Shown here: piece by piece, positions 42,808-53,695 of the stretch
How positions within the stretch are numbered: the stretch's first letter is position 1
How the letters are laid out: the number at the start of each line of letters is the position of its first letter
Source: Saturnia japonica
Taxonomy: Eukaryota; Arthropoda; Insecta; Lepidoptera; Saturniidae
Length of the DNA stretch: 64,000 nucleotides
Direction: 5' to 3'
Assembly (NCBI GenBank): GCA_033032175.1
Contig: CM065323.1
Location: 13,578,001 to 13,642,000, forward strand
Translations under genes and position numbers: made by a program
The notes under the pieces: model-generated
What the model saw: only the letters and a program-made list of their open reading frames with translations
The model's database searches: none
Told to the model about the DNA's origin: nothing

Positions 42808-43871
42808 ATGACGACTTTAAGTGATGCACAACTGGCTCCCCTGATACATTCCATAACTTCTGCATCTACACGCAGGGTTCAATGGCTACTTGCACACATA
42901 CCTACGATGGATCCGGTGGCCAAGAAGACCTGGAAACTTTCGTTTCAGCAGTGAGCACTTTCAAAACTGTTGAAAATATTGCAGATACTGAAGCTTTGAT
43001 GGGTATCCCACTTGTTTTGCACGGAGAAGCGGCTATATGGTGGCAAGGGGTAAAAGAAAACATCACAACTCGGAATAACTTTGTGCCACGATTGCGTAAT
43101 GCATTTGCACCAAAGAAGCCTGCATACGTCCTATACAAGGAGATAATGTGTGAGGAGCAGCCGCCGAATCTGGCTACAGAGCGATTTGTTGCAAAGAAGA
43201 GGATGCTGTTTTCCATGCTGCCGCCACCAAATCACACGGAGACACAACAGATTGATATGATTTTTGGCCTTTTACATGTGAACATAAGAGGGCATATCGC
43301 ACGAAGTACGATATCTACCTTTGATAGTTTGATGGAAGTAGCACGGGGTATAGAAAATACCATAGAAGAAAAATCGACAAACCAACAACACCTACTCAAT
43401 CAGCCAAAGCATTATAAAAAGTCGCGGTGTACCTTCTGCAGATTACTCGGACACACATTTAATGACTGTCGGAGAGGATTGAAACAGGAAAAACTACCCG
43501 GTCCATCTAAAGTAACTTCAATGGAGCCTGTCATTAAATCGGAAGCAGTTACTCAGATGCCGTCATCTTCGCAGCCAAGATTTTTCTGTTACGGTTGTGG
43601 CGCACCTGGAGTGATCAGATCAAATTGTACGACATGTTATGGTCGCCACCACTCCCAACCAGCATCATCTAACTTAGGATTTTGCACAGTAAACATTCAG
43701 TCGGACATAAAACAGAGGCCGGTCGTATTTATAAACATTTACGGAATGGAGGGTAGTGCTTACCTGGACACTGGAGCCAAACTGAGTGTTGCTTCATACG
43801 ATTTATATTGTAAACTTCGGGAGCTAGGGATGACGTTTGGTAAAAGAGATTGCCAATGTTACTCTTGCTGA
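42808..43871 (+). pseudogene. LTR-B gag and start of protease
   Basis: Starts near MTTLSDAQLAPLI in one frame and shifts near 42880 into the long frame. That frame has DLETFVSAVSTFKTVENI, GIPLVLHGEAAIWWQGVK and FAPKKPAYVLYKEI, the gag capsid block of a common insect gypsy lineage. A CCHC knuckle (CTFCRLLGHTFNDC) is followed by a degenerate one (CYGCGAPGVIRSNC, lacking the His). The protease begins VFINIYGMEGSAYLDTGAKLSVAS with catalytic DTG. The frame closes at 43871; the protease C-terminus continues in another frame at 43837-44019. Confidence 0.75.
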
Positions 43872-45740
43872 TGGTATAAAAAGAAAACAGAAGGTATATA
43901 CCATTAAAGTACCCGTACAGATACAAGGAAAAGTTGTAATAACACCCTTCGTAATACTGCCTGAATCAAGAGACAATCGTACACTGCTTGGGATTGGCTT
44001 TATACAGATGCAGGACTGATTATAAATTTGCCGCAGTTTACAATGACATTCGTGGAGAACCCAGACGTGGTATACGAGTTGTACGAGGAAGGCTTTACTA
44101 TGTTCGTGCCGAAAGAAGAAGTTGTCACTTTTACCACGATTATGAACAATGTTAAATTGCCATCTCCAATATCCTCGTTGTCATATACACCACCAAGCTC
44201 ACCGGAAGCATCAGAAAAAGTTGCTGTGGATGCAGTATCAATGTCGGAAGTAGCTAAAAGAGACGCAGTTCAGCAGGCCGAGACATATGAGCAACCTAAA
44301 CCCCACTCGCCGATAAAGGCACCGACTAAACAACCGAAATTATTCGATGGTTATTCACCGGTTTTAAATCAACTCTGGTATGATTCCCGAAAAGCTATCC
44401 ATGAATCCAGCGTTACACTATCTCCGCACTCTCGGGAACTTTTTGATGGAACAGTGGACTGGGCATTGGATATCGATGCTTTCGAAATTGTGTCTAGCAG
44501 CATCGACACGGACCAGAATCGTGATCTCCAGAAACTTTTGTTTGAATTCCACGACGTGTTTGAGTCGAACGGCAAAGCCGTAAATTTTGTTCAACATACT
44601 ATTGATACTGGCAACTACGAACCACTTGCTGTGCCGCCATACAGACTTACACCGGGACGCAAAGAGATTCTTAGGAAGGAAATAAAGAAAATGATTGAGG
44701 AAGGCATTATAGAGACCTGTGTATCTCCATGGGCAGCACCAGTGGTGATGGTACCCAAAAAGAATGGAGAAATCAGAGTTTGTGTGGATTATAGAAGACT
44801 GAATGCGATCATTGTCCCTGATACCTACCCTATACCACGTATAGACGATCTACTACACGAAGCGAAATCAACACCTTTCATGACCACTTTAGATCTGAAA
44901 GCTGGCTACTGGCAAGTGAAAGTTAAGGAGGAAGATCAACACAAAACTGCGTTTATCTGCCCTTTCGGAATCTATAAATTTAAACGCATGCCGTTCGGCT
45001 TACCAAATGCCCCTGCAACATTTCAACGACTTATCGATCAATTTCGTACTGGAGTCGATAATATCAAGTTGCTGGCTTATTTAGATGATCTGATCGTCTT
45101 TTCGACCTCGTCCGAGAGCCATCTTTGTGACCTGAGAGACGTTTTCAAGCAGATGAGAGTATACAACCTGACTATTAATAAGAAGAAATGTAACTTTGTC
45201 GTTCCAAGGGTTAGGTACTTGGGTCACTACATCACTCCCGAGGAACTTCATGTTGATCCAGAGAAAGTGGCCGCTATCACCCAACTGCCTCTTCCAGGAA
45301 ACTTAAAACACCTAGTTTCATTTTTGCAGGCTTGCTCATGGTAGAGGAGATTTATAGAGAATGTTTCTCTGATTGCAGAGCCTCTTACTAGGCTTACCAA
45401 GAAAAGTGTAAAGTGGAAATGGGGTAACGAAAAAACGGAAGCATACGAAGTGTTAAAGCAAAAGCTAACATCTGCCCCAGTGCTTAAACAAGCCGACTAC
45501 ACTAAACCCTATGTTATAAAGACTGACGCCAGCAATTATGCTATAGGAGCCGTTTTAGTCCAGGGGGAGGGCCAGGATGAGCATCCAGTAGAGTATGCCA
45601 GTCGTCTGCTAACTAAGGCTGAAAAGAATTACTCTACCACAGAACGCGAAGCGCTGGCAGTGGTTTGGGCATTGAACAAATTTCGTGGCTACATAGAGGG
45701 AGTACCCGTAACTGTCGTTACAGATCACCAAGCCCTATAA
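43837..45740 (+). pseudogene. LTR-B protease end, reverse transcriptase and RNase H
   Basis: After the protease tail (TPFVILPESRDNRTLLGIGF) the 438-codon frame 44028-45344 holds a complete RT: VPKKNGEIRVCVDYRRLN, LDLKAGYWQVKV, FKRMPFGLPNAPATFQRL and YLDDLIVFS with the catalytic DD. It ends at a TAG after QACSW, where the family has Tyr-Arg-Arg-Phe. RNase H follows (KTDASNYAIGAVL, EYASRLLTKAEKNYSTTERE, VVTDHQAL) and is closed by a stop and frame change at 45738-45744. The polymerase core is otherwise well preserved. Confidence 0.8.
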
Positions 45741-45743
45741 TGA

Positions 45744-47168
45744 TTGATGACTATCAAGACGCCTACAGGAAGGTTGGCGAGATGGGCGTTACTCTTGCAA
45801 GCTTATGACGTCACTATTACGTATGCGTCGGGGAAAACGAATGTGGTAGCTGACGCACTATCACGTCCTCCGTGTACCGAAAAGCTCAAAAGGGATTGTG
45901 GTATTTGCTCGGTATCTACAGATATACCACCACGTGATCCGAGCGCAGTTAGAGGAGAACAATTGAAGGACGAATATATACGAAAGATAGTTAAGATTTT
46001 AGAAGATGTGAATAAGCATGAAGACGCAGCCTATTGTAGTAACAAGGGCTATGTTATGAACAATGGTCTACTCTATCGCTACAACCCCAATGCAGACACG
46101 GATGAAGCTCAATTGGTTGCCCCAGAGCATGAATGGGCCAACGTGTTGTCCGTCTACCACGATAATCCAATGGCAGAACACTATGGAGCTGAAAAAACGT
46201 TTCAAAGGATTTCATGTCGATACTATTGGAAGGGGATGCGAAAGTATATAGAAAGCTATGTGAAAAACTGCATCACTTGCCAACGTTATAAACCTTCCAA
46301 CATGAAGCCAGCTGGCTTGCTACAAACGTCTGCAATGTCTAAAAGATTTGAGGTTATATCTTTTGACCTATTTGGACCGTTGCCACTATCACAAGATGGA
46401 AAATCTTGGATATTAATAGTGGAAGATTTAGCGACAAGATGGATAGAACTGTTCGCCCTAGAAAAAGCAACAGCGGAAAGTTGTGCCACCACACTTATAA
46501 ATGAAGTGTTTTTACGATACGAGTACCACGTAGGATGGTTAGCGACAATGGCTCTCGATTCGTTAGCTCTGTGATGCAACAAGTAACCTTTTGTCTAAAC
46601 ATAAAACACGCTTTCACACCGGTTTACCAACCTGAAAAAAACCCCGTTGAAAGAAGGAATAGAGACTTAAAGACTCAGCTTGCCATGTTTGTAGAAGGAA
46701 GACATACAGACTGGCCAACTAAAATTCCAGTTATTCGTTTTGCGATGAATACTGCAGTGTGCTCTTCAACTAGCTATACCCCTGCTTACCTAACGTTTGG
46801 AAGAGTTGAAAACTAGTGATGACGTCCTTTACGATCTAAGAGCCATAGTATCGAGTGAGAATTTTATCGCCGAAATTACTCCGAAGCTTATGCAACTTGC
46901 TGAAGTATTGGAAAGAGGCAAAGAAGTACAAGAAATGAAGGAGGAAACGCGAAAAATCCTGGTAGATAGGACAAGAAGACAGGGTCCAAAGTACCAACCT
47001 GGAGAGTTAGTTCTAGCTCAAGTTCATTCGATTAGTAAAGCAACACAAGGAATTGGCTCTAAATTAGCTCCCCGCAGGGATGGGCCTTATGTCATTACCA
47101 AACACCAAGGTCCATCCTCATATCAATTGGCACACCCGGAGGATTCTCAAACAAACATTGGCATTTAA
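45744..47168 (+). pseudogene. LTR-B integrase
   Basis: The RNase H tail (ITYASGKTNVVADALSRPP) leads into the HHCC zinc site (HYGAEKTFQRI ... CITCQRYK) and the catalytic core with FDLFGPL (first D) and MVSDNGSRF (second D), reached through a frame change near 46535. Then comes EKNPVERRNRDLK (E). Another frame change near 46800 precedes the C-terminal domain (GELVLAQVHSISKATQGIGSK, RRDGPYVITK), a GPY/F-type module. The integrase inserts the DNA copy. Broken in at least two places. Confidence 0.75.
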
Positions 47169-47396
47169 CATTCCTCTGCTCTTGTGCCTTATCAGGGAAA
47201 TCCTGCTAATCTACCAAAACCTTCACAACCAATTAGGAAGAGAGGTCGACCTAAGAAAACCTCAATTGGCGCTGCCAATGTTTTTTTAGCAAAGAAACGA
47301 GGACGACCTCGTAAGACCAACAGTCATCCTCTTGCTGCAAAGGACTGTCCCCTCGTCGGGACGCCGTCGGATCCAGAGGGGGAGATTGTAACATAA
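47169..47396 (+). other. LTR-B AT-hook tail after integrase
   Basis: In the frame that follows the integrase, two AT-hook cores occur, KRGRPKK at about 47239 and KKRGRPRK at about 47295. They are spaced 18 residues apart in a Lys/Pro-rich tail that ends at the start of the 3' LTR. AT-hooks bind the minor groove of AT DNA and could bias integration. The preceding TAA at 47166-47168 breaks the link in this copy. Confidence 0.65.
47375..47385 (+). other. LTR-B polypurine tract
   Basis: GAGGGGGAGA directly before the TGTAAC of the 3' LTR, the primer for plus-strand DNA. Confidence 0.7.
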
Positions 47397-47519
47397 ACAA
47401 ACGACGCATGCGCGCACACTCCGAGCCCCGGCTTGACCGCCATGTTTAACCAGCACACCGACGCACACATACGAAGCGTCGCGCGTTATAAAGCCGAGCG
47501 CTACGGCCTACAGAGTCAG
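47387..47519 (+). repeat. LTR-B 3' LTR, promoter part
   Basis: Nearly identical to 39686-39818 and interrupted after the same CCTACAGAGTCAG. Confidence 0.85.
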
Positions 47520-48128
47520 GGGAGTTCCGAATCGGTCGCTATCGTGAACGGACGTGTCGCTCCGTTTGCGCTCTCGACCGTCACGTGACAATCGTTTACG
47601 ATCGTGTTTGGAATTTTTATTTCAAATATATCTTTGTAATACTCGTCGTACACCAACGGGTGTCTACGCTCGCGAAAAACCGCACTTTTCGGTGCGACTT
47701 TCTATGTTTTTTTTGTAAATCCACGGTTTTGTGGTCACTCGCTGGATACCTGACGGTGCCAACGAAGCTGAGTGGGGTGTGACCCGAGCAGCCCGCTGGT
47801 TGCCTCCTTCAGAGGCAAACAGCCAGACTCGGACGGGCCTGGGAATCTAGGCCTTTGCGGTATCGCATAGTCTGACCCCAGGTGTCTCCTGCCAAACCCT
47901 CCGATCCTGCAAGCCTCCATCCCCGAGAACCTGTTTGGGCCTAGCCCGGTTTAATTACCGGTCTGCGTCCTCAGTCCCGGGCTTGTTAGGGTTTCCTTAG
48001 GGCCGATAGGTTCTTCCTGTGTGTCATTGCACCTTGACCATAGGACTCTTGCCCGACTCGGATAGTCGTATTTAATTTTTGGCGCACCCCCCTGCCCCTA
48101 AGGCAGGGAGGCCTTAATTTAAATAAAC

Positions 48129-50080
48129 ATGTCCCAACTCCCACCCACCGCTGCCGAGATGGAAAAAACGACTACCGATCTGGCCACTTGCGTCAGCGAT
48201 TTGCAGGGCAGTATTAAGTCGATGGAATTCACCCATCTCCAATTTCAAAATTTTGTCATAGTACGAGATCCTTCAATCATGGAGGAATTTCGAAGTACAA
48301 AAAATATTCCCACCGCGCGTCGCATCGTTGCGACCGCGCCCAGTCAAGGGCCGCTACGGGGAGCGTGACGGCCGATGACGTAATCGTCAAACCGACTGGC
48401 GCCGCACCAGACGGCGCCACGCTGAAACGTACCGCGCGTAGCGTCGCGCGTCCGTCCGCCGCGACCAATCAGGGGGCCGCTTCTGCGAGCGGTGCGCCCT
48501 CTGTCAGAACCGTTAAGCCGACTGGCGACGTCGTGGAGAGACGTGGGTAGCGTCGCGCGTCCGTCCGCCACGTCATCCGGGGCCGTGGCCACTCCCACCG
48601 CCACGCCCCCAGTCCCGATTAGCCAGTCGCGCGGGTCAAGTCCCGCCTCCGTTAGGCGAGGGCCGCGTAATTCGCGTTCCCATTCTAGGCCGGCTAAAAA
48701 TAGCCCGTATGTCCGTCCCGCGCGTTCAATAGAAACCGCGATTAAAACAAATAATTCTTTTTCGGCCCTTCCGGTCGAATTAGACTCGCCTGCGAGCCCG
48801 GATCCGTATCCGGAGATGGATACCGCGGCCCCAAATGACGGTTTTACCGTTGTCGCGTCGCGCAAACGTCCGTCGCGAGTCAGCCCGTCTGCGCAGCCGT
48901 CTCGCGCAACTAAAACTGTGAAAACGGTTAGTGGCGCCGTCGCCTCCGCGTCCTCCACGCTCCCCGCACCCGCCGCCGCGAAAAAAGAGCGTACCCCACC
49001 TCCTATCACCGTCCGGGACAAGGCGCCTGGACGATTCTTGTCAATGAGCTGCGCAGGCTCAAGTTAGAATATCATAAAGCCCGCAATACCGTTAATGGTA
49101 TTTCCGTTACGGTGAGTTCATCGGAAACTCACCGTAAATTCACTGCCCTCCTCCGGGAGAGAGGGCTCCAATACTTCACCTACTCCCTTGCGGAGGAGCG
49201 CGTCCTCCGCGTGGTGATCCGCCGTATTCCGGTGGAAGTCAGCCCTGCGGAGTTGTGCTCCTCGCTCGCAGAGCAAAGATACCCAATATGAGAGGTACAT
49301 AGAATGTACAGCAAGGAGAAGCGGCCACTACAAATGGTAGTGGCCATTCTGGACCTTTCCCCCGAGGGAAAGGCCATCTTTCGCTTAGAAAGTGTATGCG
49401 GGCTCCTCGGCGTCACCGTTGAGCCCCAATATAAAAACCACATGCCTTCGCAAAGTCATAACTGCCAGCTCTACGGGCACGCTGCCCGTAACTGCCATCT
49501 TCGTCCGCGGTGCGTTAAATGTCGAGAGGACCACCCTACTAGGGAGTGCACGCGCGAGCGTGACTCCACCACTCCCCTGAGCTGCGTACTGTGCGGAGGG
49601 GAGGGGCACCCTGCGAATTATCGCGGATGCCCCAAAGCTCCGCGCACTACGCGACCTCAGCACCACAGGCAGGCGGCCCCCCGGGCGGCGCCTCCCGCCT
49701 CAGCCCTCCGAGCGCAACCCCTGCTGGCGCCAGGGGAATTTCCCGCGCTTCCGGTCCCTCGCCAGATCCCGGCCGCCGCCGGCCCTCCCGAGCCTCGCGG
49801 TCAATTACAACCCGTGCGTTCGGCTCCGAACGCATGGGGGCCCCGTCGCCCTAATCCACAGCCTCGTATGGCGATGCAAAATTCCGCGCCCCGCGCTCCC
49901 TCTCACGTTGCGAGCAACGATCTTATGATCCTGCTCCTTCGTGAGCACGGTATTCAGGAGGTCATCGACTACAATGACCATATAGAGCGTTACGGTCTCG
50001 TCAAGACCGTATGCGCCTTCCCCCGCCTCGTTGAGACGCTACACCGTCTCGACAGCGGCACATATGACCACCCGGCGTAA
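48129..50080 (+). pseudogene. LINE-2 ORF1 (gag-like), frameshifted
   Basis: Starts MSQLPPTAAEMEKTTTDLAT at 48129 and ends at a TGA after 80 codons. It resumes in another frame over a Ser/Ala/Pro-rich region (48492-49067), then RKFTALLRERGLQYFTYSLAEE and VLRVVIRRIPVEVSP, and finally 49304-50080 with zinc knuckles: CQLYGHAARNC (first Cys lost), CVKCREDHPTREC and CVLCGGEGHPANYRGC. The C-terminal IQEVIDYNDHIERYG block is helical. At least three breaks. Function as for other LINE ORF1 proteins. Confidence 0.7.
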
Positions 50081-50768
50081 ACGCCGGCCACGCAAAAATT
50101 TTATGTACTCGTATGTACAATAAACTCTCGATTCGTCTCTCCAAATAGAGCGTGACAGCGCCCACGCCCACGTAACCACCGTTCTCTCCGCAGAGGACGG
50201 GCGGTCAAACTAGCTCCCGCACACTCCATACGTTCACCCTCTTCAGCGGGTGACCCAAGCCTAGGTCCGTTTCCTCTGCGTGAAGCCCTTGGGTCAGGCA
50301 ACCGCCCGCACGATACAAGTGACACTGTACGTGCATCACTTAGCTACCTACATACAACACTACACACGTGCACACCACACAGGTACATAGGTTCTGTGAG
50401 GGACCTTTTTTTCTTTTTTTTGCGCTTGTTAGTTAGCGCTAGTTAGTGTAGAAAACATTTCCAATTTCTAAATACACACATGCACGGTTCCTTCCTTCCT
50501 CCCAGGAGGAAGGGAACGTGCCTATGTGTATAATTTAGTTAGCTCGAATCGTAGGTTGTAGGGATTCAATTAGATCGCGACTTATTTGCGAACGCGACGA
50601 CCACCCGAGCCGAGGCCCGGCCACTTTGGCACCCTTGTGCGAGTCGTCCATACAACTTTCGCGGCTGAGTGCCCTCTGCGCTCGCCCCCAAGTCCGGTGA
50701 AGCTGTAAAAGCCGCAGCGGCTCTGTTTTTGGATAGGGCCCTTAAGGCTAACAGTGTAGTCAGTTAAT
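50081..50768 (+). other. LINE-2 3' UTR
   Basis: Non-coding. Its CCTAGGTCCG, TTCCTTCCTTCCTCCCAGGAGG and TAGTTAGTGTAGA landmarks recur at 13340-13745 and 29725-30130, showing that this LINE family has other, truncated insertions nearby. Confidence 0.75.
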
Positions 50769-50799
50769 AAAAAAAAAAAAAAAAAACCTACTGAGTCAG

Positions 50800-50989
50800 T
50801 GCTGTTGCGTACGGCGAAACTTCCGCACCTAGTGGAACTAGTTGGACTAATAGCTCAATAGGGACTACGCATACGAACAGAGGCGCTTCGTACATACGAA
50901 CTCTTTCTGGTCCGTGTCTTTGTACTGTGAGTATTGTTATGTGGTGTATCAATTAAAAAGTTTTTTTTTAAAGTATCAAAGTCGTTTCA
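50800..50989 (+). repeat. LTR-B 3' LTR, R-U5 part, 3'-truncated
   Basis: Matches 42504-42693 and stops at GTCGTTTCA. The TCTGTTATA ending of the 5' LTR is missing, replaced directly by LTR-A gag sequence. Confidence 0.75.
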
Positions 50990-51451
50990 AAATTTAATTT
51001 AATAATAAAAAATCTAATTTGTGCATTAATGTCAATTGATCCAACAAAAAGGCATTATTATGAAACAATGGCTTTGGATACATTTTTAAACAAAATAAAT
51101 CCCATAACTGCTTTAACTATCAAAATTAAGCAAGTACAAAATTTATATGAAGCTATAGCAATAGCTAAACAGGAGGAGATTAAAATAAAAAATAGGAAAG
51201 TACAAAAAAATAAAACAAACTTTCCTAAACCAGAAAATAAATTGAAACAAGATTTTAGTAATAAATATAACAATAAAAATAAAACAATAAATAATAATAC
51301 TGGCGAAAAGTTTAAAAAACAGCCGGTTCACTTTCAAGACGAGATAGACGAAGATAATAGTACATCTTCTACAGATCAGGAAAATGAGGAAAATGAATCT
51401 AATATGGAGGAAAATTTTCCCGAGAATATAGAAACCAACCCAATAACATGA
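50990..51451 (+). pseudogene. LTR-A gag, C-terminal part
   Basis: The frame reads NLIIKNLICALMSIDPT then ETMALDTFLNKINP and LTIKIKQVQNLYEAIAIAKQEE, typical of the end of the gag helical domain in 17.6/ZAM-like elements. It continues as a Lys/Asn-rich then Glu/Asp-rich tail without zinc knuckles, as usual for errantiviruses. Compared with relatives, several dozen residues between RELILEK (39685) and this start seem to be missing. Confidence 0.65.
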
Positions 51452-51454
51452 TAT

Positions 51455-51908
51455 ACATGAATAATGTACAAAACTATAGTCGCCTACCATACATTTTTAT
51501 AGAAGAGTTAGGAGGTAAATTTTTAGTGGATACAGGCGCTTCACAATCTTTAATATGTAAAAAAAATAAAAAAATAAAGATATTGATTATAAGGTAAAAA
51601 AAGAGATACATCATATTAAAACAACACAGGCAACAACGAAACATAATAAGGTGATTTTTATATCATTACCAAAAAGATTATTTCAGGAAAAAATTAAACA
51701 TAAATTTTTAATATTTGATTTCGATTCCGATTTTATAGGCTTATTAGTTCTAGACTTTCTAGTACCTCTGAAATGTAAAATAGATATTAAAAACATGGTA
51801 TTGCAAACTAGAAAAACAAATATTCCAATTAGAGACGATATAAAATCTAATTCAAAAATAATAGCAGGTACTGAACAAGTGGTCAATCTAATATATAATT
51901 ATAAATGA
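51455..51908 (+). pseudogene. LTR-A protease
   Basis: FIEELGGKFLVDTGASQSLIC shows the aspartic protease DTGAS site. The frame changes near 51570 and the C-terminal half (FDFDSDFIGLLVLDFLVPLKCKIDI) reads open to 51908. It would cleave the Gag-Pol precursor. Confidence 0.7.
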
Positions 51909-52167
51909 ATACATGTTAAAGGAAATACAAACAAAAAATGGTTTTATCTTCCCATCAGCTTTAGTAACGGTAAATAATGGAGAAATGTTTACAACAGTAA
52001 TTAATCCAACGGATTAACTTAACTTAAAAATAGTTGTCAAATAAAATTAAAAACAAACGACATAGAGACAAATATTAACCAAAATTTTGTTATAATAATA
52101 ATTGTGAAAGTATTGAGAATATAGAGGAATTAAAAAAAATAATATCAATAAGCTAAGAACGAACCAT

Positions 52168-53560
52168 ATGTATATGGAGGAAAAACGAGAAATTAAAAAA
52201 TTGTGTTATAAGTATCGCGTTATTTTTCATTGTGAACAAATACCGTTAACATTCACTCATAAAATCAAACACAAGCTAAGATTAACAGATACTAAGCCAA
52301 TATTTGTAAGAAACTTTAGACAAGCTCCAGAACAAAAATCAAAAATAAAAAAACAAGTAGATCAATTATTACAACAAAAAATAATTAGGGAAAGTAACTC
52401 TCCTTGGTCATGTCCGGTACACATAGTCCCAAAAAAATTAGACGCATCAGGAAAACAAAAATGGAGATTGGTAATTGACTATAGGATGTTAAATGATAAG
52501 ACAATAGAAGACAAATATCCTCTACCTAATATAGAAGACATATTAGATAAATTAGGAAGAGCACAATACTTTACAACAATAGATCTGGCTTCTGGGTACC
52601 ATCAGGTAGAGATGGATCCCGAAGATATTGAAAAAACAGCGTTCACAGTGGAACGAGGACATTATGAATTTCCCAGAATGCCCTTTGGTTTTAAGAATGC
52701 ACCTAGTACATCCCAACGGCTTATGGACTCAGTACTGCGTGGCATAAATAATGTACTTACGTATTTAGATGACGTCATAATTTTTTCCACATCTCTGCAA
52801 GAACATATAAATAAGTGTAAACAAGTATTCGAAAGATTTTGTTCACACAACTTAAAAATTCAACTTGATGAATCCGAATTCTTAAAAAAGAAGTTAAATT
52901 TCTGGGTCACACTTTAACAAATAAAGGTATAAAACCAAATGACGATAAGATATCACCAGTAAAAAAAATTACTTTACCAAAAACTCAAAATAGAAATTAT
53001 ATCATTTTTAGGATTAGTAGGTTATTAAAGAAAATTCATATTAGATTTCGCAAAACTAACAAAACCTTTGACGAAATGTTTAAAAAAGGCAATAAAGTAG
53101 ATCACTCATCAGAATTTGTACAAGCGTTTGAAAACTGTAAAAAATACTTATAAATTCACCAATATTAAAATGCCCAGACTTCGATAAACCATTCATACTA
53201 ACTACGGACGCATCAGACGTAGCTTTGGGTGCAGTTTTATCGCAGGGTAATATAGGTACAGATAAGCCAATAGCGTACGCTTCACGTACCTTATCGGACA
53301 CAGAGCAAAGATATTCCACAATAGAAAAAGAATTATTAGCAATAGTATAGGCAACTAAATACTTCCGCCCATATCTTTATGGAAAAAAAATTACAATTTA
53401 CACTGATCATCGGCCATTAACATGGTTAATATCTATAAAAGACCCAAATTCAAAATTAACTCGCTGAGTATGATTTTGACATTCAATATAAAAAAGGGAA
53501 AGTTAACACCAACGCTGACGCCTTATCAAGAATTCAAAGCATACACCACAATAAAAACAT
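52168..53560 (+). pseudogene. LTR-A reverse transcriptase and RNase H
   Basis: RT frame 52168-52917 is open: WSCPVHIVPKKLDASGKQKW, LVIDYRMLNDKT, TTIDLASGYHQVEMD, RMPFGFKNAPSTSQRLMD and YLDDVIIFS with the catalytic pair. A frame change at about 52905 precedes GHTLTNKGIKP. RNase H spans 53157-53467 ([26 protein letters not shown], then a TAG where relatives have Trp, then [10 protein letters not shown]). The tail (KKGKVNTNADALSRI) follows after another frame change. Defective polymerase of an old copy. Confidence 0.8.
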
Positions 53561-53695
53561 AACAAACCAGAATATCAATGACCCTCAACCTAGTACATCA
53601 CATGACAATTTAGACCTTAGCACAATAGACATAAGAACTCTATTGGATATGCCCATTACTCCTGACAACATAAGTATCTTGAGCCTCAATCAGAA

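Larger units (their letters stand above)
47520..50786 (+). mobile_element. LINE-2: second R1-like LINE, in the 3' LTR of LTR-B, lacking ORF2
   Basis: A GC-rich insert in LTR orientation: a ~600-bp 5' UTR, an ORF1 with frame breaks, a ~690-bp 3' UTR and 18 A residues (50769-50786). The target CCTACAGAGTCAG precedes it and CCTACTGAGTCAG follows, a 13-bp duplication. There is no endonuclease or RT region between ORF1 and the 3' UTR, so it is an internally deleted, non-autonomous copy. It differs from LINE-1 in every region compared. Confidence 0.8.
39686..50989 (+). mobile_element. LTR-B: gypsy element nested in LTR-A, 11.3 kb including two LINEs
   Basis: LTRs start TGTAACATAAACAAACGACG at 39686 and 47387. 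Each is split by a different LINE at the same base. Between them lie gag, protease, RT, RNase H, integrase and an AT-hook tail. No 5-bp target duplication is found: AGTAA lies before, AAATT after. The 3' LTR also lacks the last ~9 bases present at 42694-42702, which suggests a small deletion at the right edge that also removed part of LTR-A gag. Confidence 0.85.

Noticed and set aside
50769..50786. Poly(A) run as evidence for a processed host pseudogene
   Set aside because: It ends the LINE-2 3' UTR and is followed by the LINE target duplication, so it is the LINE tail.
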